Source: Lacisediminimonas profundi (GTDB taxonomy: Bacteria; Pseudomonadota; Gammaproteobacteria; Burkholderiales; Burkholderiaceae_D). Taken from it: a stretch of DNA of 64,000 nucleotides. The notes below the pieces were generated by a model. That model saw only the letters and a list, made by a program, of their open reading frames with translations, made no database searches and had not been told where the DNA came from. The stretch covers positions 310,001 to 374,000 of the forward strand of contig NZ_VTTH01000002.1 of assembly GCF_008831265.1 (NCBI RefSeq). Reading direction: 5' to 3'. How positions within the stretch are numbered: the stretch's first letter is position 1; each line of letters opens with the position of its first letter. Position numbers and translations under genes: made by a program. Shown one piece after another: positions 50,031-56,291 of the stretch.

Positions 50031-50308
50031 GTCAGGACTCCATCAAAGAAGCCTGCTTTTTTCTTGGCCGGTCCCGGTACCGTATTCGCCGGTACCGGGA
50101 TAGCGCCTTCCGGGGGTGGGGTATTCTGCGCCGGCTCATCTCGCTCCACTTTGCCTTGCAGGAAGGCTTGCGAGTGCCGCATGTTGGAGAACTTCGGGAA
50201 GAATCCGCAGGGGCCGCACTTGTAGTAGGCCAGGCCATTTTTGTCAGTGTAGACGTCGGCCTTTTTCCCGCAATTTTGGCAGCTGCAGCCGCCTTCGTAT
50301 TTCGCCAT
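50027..50308 (-). CDS. Zinc-ribbon protein
   Basis: 93 residues. Cys set CSCQNC and CGPC (about 8-13 and 31-34), then a Pro-rich tail (PPPEGAIPVPANTVPGP) and the amphipathic end KKAGFFDGVL. Counterpart of prophage 1 35106-35483. A TTACCG-loop hairpin ends 15 nt upstream of its ATG. Confidence 0.68.
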   Translation of the reverse strand: MAKYEGGCSCQNCGKKADVYTDKNGLAYYKCGPCGFFPKFSNMRHSQAFLQGKVERDEPAQNTPPPEGAIPVPANTVPGPAKKKAGFFDGVLT

Positions 50309-50323
50309 CTCTTTGCTCCCTCT

Positions 50324-50345
50324 GCCTGGGCCGGTAAGCCCAGGC
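50324..50345 (-). promoter_or_regulatory. TTACCG-loop hairpin upstream of the zinc-ribbon gene
   Basis: On the minus strand: 8-bp perfect stem GCCTGGGC / GCCCAGGC enclosing TTACCG, 15 nt before the ATG. Stem sequence is unrelated to that of prophage 1, but stem length, loop and distance to the start are the same. Confidence 0.8.
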
Positions 50346-50353
50346 TTCGAAGT

Positions 50354-50385
50354 GGCAGCGCCGGCCCGGTAAGGTCGGCGCTGCC
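50354..50385 (-). promoter_or_regulatory. Second TTACCG-loop hairpin, tandem with the first
   Basis: 10-bp outer stem GGCAGCGCCG / CGGCGCTGCC, one mismatch, a 2-bp inner stem and again the hexaloop TTACCG on the minus strand. It follows the stop of the 50400-50717 gene by 14 nt. No T tract. Confidence 0.72.
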
Positions 50386-50399
50386 GTTGGATTTGCAGC

Positions 50400-50717
50400 T
50401 TACAGCTGCCGGACGTATTGCTTGTCGATCGAGATGATCGGCTTGCCGTCGCCTGGATTCACCTGCAGTTCATCGCCAGCGCCGCCGCACACGATGCCCA
50501 CCACGCCGGAATGTTCACCGGCATTTTCGATGACCTGCACCAGCGTCCAGATCTGCAGCGCCGGCGCGTCTACCGTCTTCGGCTGGGCGGCCTGCCAGGC
50601 GTTGAATTCATTGCTGGCATTGATGGCATCGTTGATGTTGACCGACAGGTTGCCGGCGGCGTCGGGTTGCTGCTGCTGCAGGCCGGCGAACAGCGCGGCC
50701 ACGATTGCGAGTTTCAT
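50400..50717 (-). CDS. Exported small protein
   Basis: 105 residues. N-terminal signal-like stretch (MKLAIVAALFAGLQ), then a soluble domain with ALQIWTLVQVIENAG and VVGIVCGGAGDELQVNP. No family recognised. Between the initiator block and the structural block. Overlaps the next upstream gene by four bases. Confidence 0.55.
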   Translation of the reverse strand: MKLAIVAALFAGLQQQQPDAAGNLSVNINDAINASNEFNAWQAAQPKTVDAPALQIWTLVQVIENAGEHSGVVGIVCGGAGDELQVNPGDGKPIISIDKQYVRQL

Positions 50718-50857
50718 GATTTGTCCTGGTTGAGGTGGTCAAGGGTCTTGCAGATATCGATCAGCAGGGTGATCAATGCGGTGGGCACCACGGCCTTTGC
50801 CATTCCGGACAGTCCGGCGGCCAGCTCGATGGCGCGTTGTTCGAAGGTTTTGTTCAT
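50714..50857 (-). CDS. 47-residue hypothetical protein
   Basis: MNKTFEQRAIELAAGLSGMA followed by a hydrophobic stretch (VVPTALITLLIDI) and KTLDHLNQDKS. ATG overlaps the initiator stop. Possible small membrane protein. Confidence 0.55.
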   Translation of the reverse strand: MNKTFEQRAIELAAGLSGMAKAVVPTALITLLIDICKTLDHLNQDKS

Positions 50858-52200
50858 GCTGGCAGCTCCTCGTCGGCATAGGCGAAGCCGCGAACATGCA
50901 TTTTTCGCTTCACTTCGCCGCGGCTTACCCGTGGCTGTAGTCGTGCCCATTCGATGTAGTCGTCAATCTCCTGCTGGGCGACCTCGATATCGGTGCACCA
51001 GGTAGCGACGTAGCCGATGAAGTTCCCCAGCAGCCGGCGCGACTGCAGCACGGACAAGGCTTCGGAGTCGATCCGGCCCACGCGCTCCTCGTCGGGCATC
51101 GTGTTCTGTTCGGCTTGCTCGTCGGTCAGCTCGTCCAGTCCGGTCAGTTCCTTCTTCAGCCCCGGCGACCAGGACAGCATGCGCTTGCCCTCGAAGGCGT
51201 GGACGTATTCCCGGAACTCGCGGCCTGCCTGGTCGTCACCCTCAGCAGCCCACGCCAGCAGCTGGAAAGGGTGAGCTCCGGCATATTCGCCGGCCTTCTT
51301 CCCGCCGGTCTTCGCCGCGTGCATGGTGACTTCTCGAGACAGGCCCCACTTCTGTTCTTTTCCGAATTTCGCGATGTATTCAGCAGCGTACTGGCCGCCG
51401 CGCACGTCCAGTCCGTGGGCCAGCACGTCATTCATCTGCGATTGCTCGCAAAGCCCGGCCTTGCGAAGCGCCATGTACCAGGCTGCTTTCAGCTCGTCGA
51501 TCACGGACGACGCCATGCGTCCGCCGTCCAGCTCGCGTACCAAGCCAAAGGCGTCAGGCGTTGCAAAGACAAGATCATGCTGGTGGGGGTGCCAGCCGTT
51601 CTCGCCCAGGGTGACCTCGAGACTGGTGACCGATCCGCGCCGCACGCCACCCTTTGGCAGAATCTTTTTGTACGTCCTCGAATTCTTGAATCTGTCCTTT
51701 GCTTTGCTGAATTGCCCCAGCAGCTGCGCCAGCGGTACGCCGCGCTCATGGGGGAACGTCAGTGTCATCAGCCAGGTGTAACCCCCCTGCCCCACCCATG
51801 CCTGCATGCCAGCGGAAAGCTCCGCCTGGCGCGCCGCGCATATCCGCGCGCTGCACACTGGGCAGGCCCACACTGATTTGCAGGTTGTGACGCCCTGCAG
51901 GCGCGCCGAGTCGCCGCTGGTCTGCCGGTACACGGAGACGCCGGCGCCCGGGTTGGCCGTGCCACGGTGGCACCAGCAGGTGCGGTGCTGTTCGCTCGCG
52001 GCCTTGTTGTGGTCGTGGATCAGGGATTGCGCCGTGCGCAGCAGGCCGAATTTTTCGGTACGGCCAGCGGCCACATCAGAAATCGGAAGACCGGCCCGAA
52101 ACCGCTTGTAACTCGTTGATTCTTTTGGGCCGTTTGTGGATTTACCACTAATACCAAGTTGATTAGAGGCGGGTTGCTGGGGGTGGCTCGAATTAAGCAT
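50854..52200 (-). CDS. HUH rolling-circle replication initiator (plasmid Rep-like)
   Basis: 448 residues. A Cys cluster (CKSVWACPVCSARIC, about 107-121) typical of plasmid-type Rep proteins precedes motif 1 MTLTFPH (145-151), the HUH motif HPHQHDLVF (204-212) and the tyrosines of YAAEYIAKF (Tyr 271 and Tyr 275). It should nick the origin and drive rolling-circle replication. Different subfamily from the prophage 1 initiator: the Cys cluster is absent there and the lengths differ. Confidence 0.87.
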   Translation of the reverse strand: MLNSSHPQQPASNQLGISGKSTNGPKESTSYKRFRAGLPISDVAAGRTEKFGLLRTAQSLIHDHNKAASEQHRTCWCHRGTANPGAGVSVYRQTSGDSARLQGVTTCKSVWACPVCSARICAARQAELSAGMQAWVGQGGYTWLMTLTFPHERGVPLAQLLGQFSKAKDRFKNSRTYKKILPKGGVRRGSVTSLEVTLGENGWHPHQHDLVFATPDAFGLVRELDGGRMASSVIDELKAAWYMALRKAGLCEQSQMNDVLAHGLDVRGGQYAAEYIAKFGKEQKWGLSREVTMHAAKTGGKKAGEYAGAHPFQLLAWAAEGDDQAGREFREYVHAFEGKRMLSWSPGLKKELTGLDELTDEQAEQNTMPDEERVGRIDSEALSVLQSRRLLGNFIGYVATWCTDIEVAQQEIDDYIEWARLQPRVSRGEVKRKMHVRGFAYADEELPA

Positions 52201-52366
52201 GATCGAGGTCGCCTTTCACTTCCACGGCACGAACGCAAACCGACACGGAAGGCAAAACGGCCTCACACACCTCAGCAGCTCTGTAAGCCTCATCCGCAGT
52301 TGTCCACGGTTCGCCAACCGTCACCCATTCCCCATTGCGCACCCGGTACACCTGGTAGCGCCTCAT
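52193..52366 (-). CDS. 57-residue early protein
   Basis: MRRYQVYRVRNGEWVTVGEP followed by WTTADEAYRAAEVCEA; small alpha+beta protein, no family named. Overlaps the initiator start and, by ATGA, the preceding gene. Confidence 0.55.
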   Translation of the reverse strand: MRRYQVYRVRNGEWVTVGEPWTTADEAYRAAEVCEAVLPSVSVCVRAVEVKGDLDHA

Positions 52367-52539
52367 ATCGCAAGCTCCAGCTGGAGAGGCTTCGATAGGG
52401 CTGCAGACACCGGCCGGCAGCCGGTATGCCACATGGACGCGCTTTCTACGGCCTGCGCAGGGCTGTGCGCCCAAATGGACTTAAAAGGGAACAGCGAGCC
52501 GTCCTTACGCCTCATGGTGACTGTGTAGGATTCGTTCAT
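52363..52539 (-). CDS. 58-residue early protein
   Basis: MNESYTVTMRRKDGSLFPFK then SIWAHSPAQAVESASMW. Not recognised. Overlaps the genes on both sides by four bases, which supports it being translated. Confidence 0.5.
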   Translation of the reverse strand: MNESYTVTMRRKDGSLFPFKSIWAHSPAQAVESASMWHTGCRPVSAALSKPLQLELAI

Positions 52540-52970
52540 ATCGCAAACAGAGCTTCGGCCCTGTCCCTCAGTCTCTGCGCAGCTCCGCGAATTGCAGCTT
52601 TTTCCAGCTCCGTCAGGTCGCGGTCCAGTTTGGATATCACGGCAATATCCAGACTTGCGGCCCTGCAGATCAGCTTGCGGAATGGTTCCGGCGTGTCATG
52701 CCAGCAGTTGAGATTTTTCGGGATTCTGCCAATCCGCACCGGTGGCTTGCGCATCTCCTCCAGCGTCTTCGCCAGCACACTGCGGCCGTGGTCGCGGCAG
52801 GTAATTTCGGGGATTTCCGGGGGCTTGGCATCGAGCCAGGACGGGTGCCAGGTACGGGCCGGCAGCGTGGAAACGTCGGAGGGGTCGGCGTCGCCCTGGT
52901 GCAGCTCGCCGGGGTCGCGGTCGTGCATTTCAGAGATTCGCTGCTTTAGCAGCTGCTGGAAGTCACTCAT
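52536..52970 (-). CDS. Early hypothetical protein, 144 residues
   Basis: MSDFQQLLKQRISEMHDRDP, a Pro-rich middle, and a helical C-terminus (LDRDLTELEKAAIRGAAQRL). Soluble, no family recognised. Same position and size as prophage 1 32095-32535. Confidence 0.58.
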   Translation of the reverse strand: MSDFQQLLKQRISEMHDRDPGELHQGDADPSDVSTLPARTWHPSWLDAKPPEIPEITCRDHGRSVLAKTLEEMRKPPVRIGRIPKNLNCWHDTPEPFRKLICRAASLDIAVISKLDRDLTELEKAAIRGAAQRLRDRAEALFAI

Positions 52971-53149
52971 TTCAGCTCCCCTTCCAGCTCGCGATTTTCG
53001 AAGTAGGTGATCAGGCCGGCACGCTCAAGCGCCCAAAGGAATCCCCACCAGTGCGTCCTGTAGCTATTAATTGCCGCAGGCACAACAAGCAGCAGTCCTT
53101 CCATACGCTTCAACTCAGCATCAATGATGGCTTTCGTGTTTGGCGTCAT
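52967..53149 (-). CDS. 60-residue early protein
   Basis: MTPNTKAIIDAELKRMEGLL then VVPAAINSYRTHWWGFLWAL. Helical; no known family. ATGA overlap with the next gene. Confidence 0.5.
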   Translation of the reverse strand: MTPNTKAIIDAELKRMEGLLLVVPAAINSYRTHWWGFLWALERAGLITYFENRELEGELK

Positions 53150-53152
53150 GGT

Positions 53153-53260
53153 CTACCCCTGAATGACGCCGAGGGCGACCAGGAGCACGGGGGAGCCCAT
53201 CAGCAGGCCGCAAAAAATCCCCTGCGCCACGAGAGCGAGAGGGGACGGTTTTTTGTCACA
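53153..53260 (-). CDS. 35-residue early membrane peptide
   Basis: GTG start, sequence MTKNRPLSLSWRRGIFCGLL then MGSPVLLVALGVIQG. The GLLMGxPVLLxAxGVI pattern matches the first early gene of prophage 1, which is the main support; the ribosome site is weak. Confidence 0.5.
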   Translation of the reverse strand, partial: CDKKPSPLALVAQGIFCGLLMGSPVLLVALGVIQG

Positions 53261-53382
53261 AGAAGTAAATGTTTTCACTGGTTGCCCTGGTCTTTTCCCC
53301 TGGTCAGAAGGCCGCCGGGCCTCACATATGCCATCCGGACCAGGGAACAGTTTTGGGAATTGCCCGGCGGCAGGTGTGACAT

Positions 53383-53448
53383 TACGTCAAGGCCTTGTCG
53401 TACGTCAAGCACCTTTGCGCAAAGCGTCATGCCTCTTGAACGGTCAAG
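53383..53448. promoter_or_regulatory. Prophage 2 operator region
   Basis: Two direct copies of TACGTCAAG 18 bp apart (53383-53391, 53401-53409), a CAAGGCCTTG palindrome overlapping the first, and the inverted repeat CTTGAacggTCAAG (53435-53448). It lies upstream of the repressor and facing the early genes, the place expected for the lysis-lysogeny switch. The box sequence differs from that of prophage 1. Confidence 0.55.
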
Positions 53449-53507
53449 GGGGGTGAACTATAGTCCGGTCAGGTGGGATTCTTCCCATGCCAAGACCAGG
53501 AGAACAT

Positions 53508-53837
53508 GTGAAATCGATCGAATATCTTGACCAGGCGAAGCGTCGCCTGGGGATTGAATCGGACTATGCCCTAGCCAAAGCGCTGGGAATTACCCACTCT
53601 GCGATGAGCAATTACCGGGCAGGTCGAAGCCGGATTGATGACTCGGTGGCCGTCAAAGTTGCCCAGGTGCTGGATATCAATCCGATGGAGATCATCGCCG
53701 CGGCAAATATCGAACGCGCGAAAACGGACGAAATGCGGGTGATGTGGTCCGGCGTCATGGAAAAATTTTCCATGGGTTTTGAAGCCCTGCTATGTCAAGT
53801 AACCCCTTGTTTTCAAATGAGAAAAACAAGGTCATAG
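53508..53837 (+). CDS. Prophage 2 repressor, HTH DUF3693-like
   Basis: 109 residues. HTH region SDYALAKALGITHSAMSNYR, then a middle with INPMEIIAAANIERAKTDE and W-S-G-V-M-E-K-F. Related to the prophage 1 repressor. I chose GTG at 53508 because AGGAGA stands 4 nt upstream; a longer ATG start at 53487 has no site. The 3' end forms nested inverted repeats before the attachment site. Confidence 0.78.
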   Translation: MKSIEYLDQAKRRLGIESDYALAKALGITHSAMSNYRAGRSRIDDSVAVKVAQVLDINPMEIIAAANIERAKTDEMRVMWSGVMEKFSMGFEALLCQVTPCFQMRKTRS

Positions 53838-53841
53838 CAGG
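53786..53841. terminator. Nested inverted repeats at the repressor 3' end
   Basis: Outer arms CCTGCTATG (53786-53794) and CATAGCAGG (53833-53841), inner arms CCTTGTTTT (53805-53813) and AAAACAAGG (53823-53831). The stop codon of the repressor is inside the right outer arm. Likely a terminator or mRNA-stabilising structure; lies 11 bp before the right attachment site. Confidence 0.6.
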
Positions 53842-53851
53842 TACAGGGTTG

Positions 53852-53879
53852 CACTTGCAATATACAGATTATGGGCTTA
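53852..53879. other. Right dif-like attachment site (attR)
   Basis: 28 bp: CACTTGCAATA, core TACAGA, TTATGGGCTTA. Right arm keeps TTATG; left arm is degenerate. Same core and orientation as the other two sites. Joining the left arm of attL to this right arm gives ATTTTACATAA-TACAGA-TTATGGGCTTA, a plausible empty dif-like site. Confidence 0.7.
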
Positions 53880-54041
53880 ACGGCCATTCATCTTGAGCCG
53901 GGTTTCGGCCCTCCAGGCGGCCGCATCCGCCTCGACCTCTTCATCAGAAATCACGTCACCAGCGTCAGCAGCGTCCAGCCCGGTCTGGACGGCTTGCCGA
54001 AACCAGGCTTCGTGCTCAGCCATATCTTTCTCTTGTCTCAT
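53877..54041 (-). CDS. Small antitoxin-like ORF (stability-determinant type), orphan
   Basis: 54 residues: MRQEKDMAEHEAWFRQAVQT then GLDAADAGDVISDEEVEADA. The W-F-R-x-x-V-x-x-G-L-x-x-A-D-A-G-x-x-I-x-x-x-E-V pattern recalls PaaA2/ParD-like antitoxins that precede ParE toxins. No toxin follows: its stop lies inside the right attachment site and the prophage begins beyond. It starts 3 bp after the stop of the enolase-superfamily gene and could also be just the last gene of that operon. Confidence 0.5.
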   Translation of the reverse strand: MRQEKDMAEHEAWFRQAVQTGLDAADAGDVISDEEVEADAAAWRAETRLKMNGR

Positions 54042-54044
54042 GAC

Positions 54045-55193
54045 TCAGAACTTGACTACGTATCCTGGCCCTTCGATCAGCGGAAACTGCTCGAAGACCG
54101 ATTCATCAACGTCGACGCCGAGTCCCGGGCGGTCTGGCGGTTCGACGCAACCGTCCGCGCCGATCTCGTACACCGTGCCGAACATGTCCCGCAACGGGTT
54201 GTATTCCGAAACGCAGGATTCAAAGTAACCGGCGTTTTCCGTCGCCGCCAGGAAATGAAGTGTCGCTGCATGGTTGATGCCGGTGGCCGAACTATGCGCA
54301 TGTAGCGGTATGCGCCAGGCAGACGCAATCGCCGCAATACGCAAGCCTTCGGTGATCCCGCCGGTCTTGGACAGGTCCGGCTGCCAGACTTGCACTGCGC
54401 CAGCTTCCAGCATCTGCGCGAATTCGAAACGGGTGAAATGGTTTTCGCCAGCGGCTATCGGCACCAGCGGCGTGATGGCTGCGGCGGCCCGGTAGGATGC
54501 GAAGTCATTGCACGCGAATGGCTCTTCCAGCCAGCCGGCATTGATCTCGGCCAGCACCGGAAATACCCGCCGCACATCGGCGATGGTATATGCCGTGTTG
54601 GCGTCGGTGAGGATGTCGATATCGTCGCCGAGTTGCTTTCGCACATGAACGACGCGCTCGATATCGGCCCTGGCGGTGTCGCCGATCCGCAATTTCAGCG
54701 CCTTGTAACCCTGCTCAACGTATCTCTGCGCCTCGTCCGCGAGCGATTCCTTTTCCTGGAATCCCAGTGCGATACCGCCCGCATATGCCGGCATGCGTCG
54801 CTTGCTGCCGCCCAGCAGTTTGTACAAGGGCATGTTGGCAGCCTTGCCGCGAATGTCCCACAGCGCCATGTCAATGCCGGACAGGCCCATCGCAGCGGCA
54901 GCGCCCTGGCCGTGGCTCGACAGCTGCATGCGATGCACCCGTTGCCAGACGCCGGTGGTATCGGTGGCTTCCATGCCAATCAGCATGGGCGCGAGTGTGC
55001 TGTTGATCAGGTTGGACACGGCGCCGGGGCCGCGTCCCGGATGCGACTCGCCATACCCGGTGATTCCGTCTGAAGTCTGGACTCTGACGATGATGGTGTC
55101 ACGCTTGGTGGTGCTGCCGATGCCCATCTTGACGGTTTTCCCTTCGGGAAGCCGGTACGACAAGGGGATCGCGGTGATGTTCGTTATTTTCAT
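54045..55193 (-). CDS. Enolase superfamily enzyme (mandelate racemase/muconate lactonising group)
   Basis: 382 residues with the capping domain (1-130) and barrel. Catalytic KxK is in KALKLRIG, metal ligands are in DILTDAN, WLEEP and AAGEN, and a C-terminal histidine is in LHAHSS, so the KxK/His set of racemases or dehydratases is present. Substrate unknown; members include dipeptide epimerases, cycloisomerases and acid-sugar dehydratases. Last large gene of the Liv-linked catabolic operon. Confidence 0.85.
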   Translation of the reverse strand: MKITNITAIPLSYRLPEGKTVKMGIGSTTKRDTIIVRVQTSDGITGYGESHPGRGPGAVSNLINSTLAPMLIGMEATDTTGVWQRVHRMQLSSHGQGAAAAMGLSGIDMALWDIRGKAANMPLYKLLGGSKRRMPAYAGGIALGFQEKESLADEAQRYVEQGYKALKLRIGDTARADIERVVHVRKQLGDDIDILTDANTAYTIADVRRVFPVLAEINAGWLEEPFACNDFASYRAAAAITPLVPIAAGENHFTRFEFAQMLEAGAVQVWQPDLSKTGGITEGLRIAAIASAWRIPLHAHSSATGINHAATLHFLAATENAGYFESCVSEYNPLRDMFGTVYEIGADGCVEPPDRPGLGVDVDESVFEQFPLIEGPGYVVKF

Positions 55194-55213
55194 GGGTAGA
55201 TATCGTCTTTCAA

Positions 55214-56194
55214 TCAGCGGGATGCGCCCGCGGCCCTGGCTCGCAGATCTGCTGCATTGGCGCAGTTCAAAGGGGGTTCGCCACGTAAAACCCGCAGCAC
55301 ATCTTCAGTGGAATCCATGCCCATTCGAAGCATCGCTTCCTCGGTCAGCGCTGCACTGTGCGGCGTGAAGATCACATTGTCGATGCCCAGCAAGGGATTG
55401 TCTGCTTTTGGCGGCTCATCCTCCAGGACGTCCAGGGAGGCACCGCGAACGCGCCCTGCCCTGAGCGCCTCGGCCAGCGCTGCGGTATCGACCAGTCCGC
55501 CGCGCGCGGCATTGATCAGATATGCGCCCTGCCGGATGTTGGCGAACGCCTCGGCATTCATGATGTGTTTCGTTGCCGCATTCATCGGCAGGTGCAGGGT
55601 CAGGAATTCTGATTGAGCCAGGATGTCCTTGAACGACACCGGCTCGCCGCCGCGCTGGACAATGTCATCGGGGCCGAGATGCGGATCATAAGCAAGCACA
55701 CGCATGTTGAAGGCAGTGCGGCAGATCGCGGCCACGCGCGTTCCGATGCGACCCATTCCGACGATGCCGATGCTGCGGCCATAAAGGTCGACACCGACCA
55801 TGCCGTCGCGGCGCTCCCATTGATGCGATCGCACAGCGCGATCTGCCGGTCCGAAATAATGCGCCAGCGCGATCATGGAACCGAGTACATGCTCTGCCAC
55901 CGATTCAGTATTCGCATTCGGCGTGAAGATCACCGGCAAACCCAATTCCGTGCAGGTCTCGACCGGAATGTAGTCCAGGCCGACCCCGTGCCGGGCCACG
56001 GCCTTCAGCCCGGTCCCGGCTTTGATGACCGCTGGTGAAAGCGGCATCCGGACGATGATCGCCGATGCGTCGCTGATGGCGGCGCACAATGACGCTTCAT
56101 CATAGGCATCCGCGACCCGTATTTCGGCCTCCTCGCCCAGCCGTTCCATGGCGCGCGGATGAATGGCGTGAGTTAAAAAAACGATTGGTTTCAT
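55214..56194 (-). CDS. D-2-hydroxyacid dehydrogenase family protein
   Basis: 326 residues. NAD-binding GMGRIGTRV (about 145-153), and the catalytic Arg-Glu-His set in INAARGGLVD, LDVLEDEPP and FTPHSAALT. Oxidises or reduces a 2-hydroxyacid. In this operon it probably acts on an intermediate made by the amidohydrolase or the enolase-superfamily enzyme; the exact substrate is not readable. Confidence 0.9.
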   Translation of the reverse strand: MKPIVFLTHAIHPRAMERLGEEAEIRVADAYDEASLCAAISDASAIIVRMPLSPAVIKAGTGLKAVARHGVGLDYIPVETCTELGLPVIFTPNANTESVAEHVLGSMIALAHYFGPADRAVRSHQWERRDGMVGVDLYGRSIGIVGMGRIGTRVAAICRTAFNMRVLAYDPHLGPDDIVQRGGEPVSFKDILAQSEFLTLHLPMNAATKHIMNAEAFANIRQGAYLINAARGGLVDTAALAEALRAGRVRGASLDVLEDEPPKADNPLLGIDNVIFTPHSAALTEEAMLRMGMDSTEDVLRVLRGEPPLNCANAADLRARAAGASR

Positions 56195-56291
56195 GTTTCA
56201 GGAAAAGTGGAGAGGATGGCGAAAGTGATTCGAACAGCGCGGGAAAGCCAGTCCGGTGGTTTGATCAACGCACCGGACAAGCTATCACGGC

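Larger units (their letters stand above)
42894..53879 (-). mobile_element. Prophage 2: PM2-like (corticovirus-like) tailless prophage
   Basis: About 11.0 kb between the central and right dif-like sites, with lytic genes on the minus strand. Order read on the minus strand: repressor (divergent), small early genes, HUH initiator, two small genes, zinc ribbon, ATPase-linked protein, packaging ATPase, two small membrane proteins, major capsid, six virion-type proteins, GH24 lysozyme, small membrane and lysis genes, exported terminal protein. The structural block is collinear with prophage 1; the early and replication block is not. Confidence 0.85.

Noticed and set aside
35069..50385. TTACCG hairpins as integron attC sites
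   Set aside because: No integron integrase, no cassette structure, and hairpins are too short and positioned before starts within an operon.
31148..53879. Filamentous (inovirus) prophages at dif
   Set aside because: dif-like sites, HUH initiators and a Zot-like P-loop ATPase first suggested this. The roughly 275-residue capsid protein, lysozymes and lack of a 30-80 residue major coat protein plus pIII/pI set argue for a PM2-like tailless phage.
31148..53879. CRISPR array or insertion sequences
   Set aside because: No regularly spaced repeats with spacers, no cas genes and no transposase were seen in the window.
53877..54041. Complete toxin-antitoxin pair
   Set aside because: Only an antitoxin-like ORF is present; no ParE/RelE-type frame was found on either side of the prophages.
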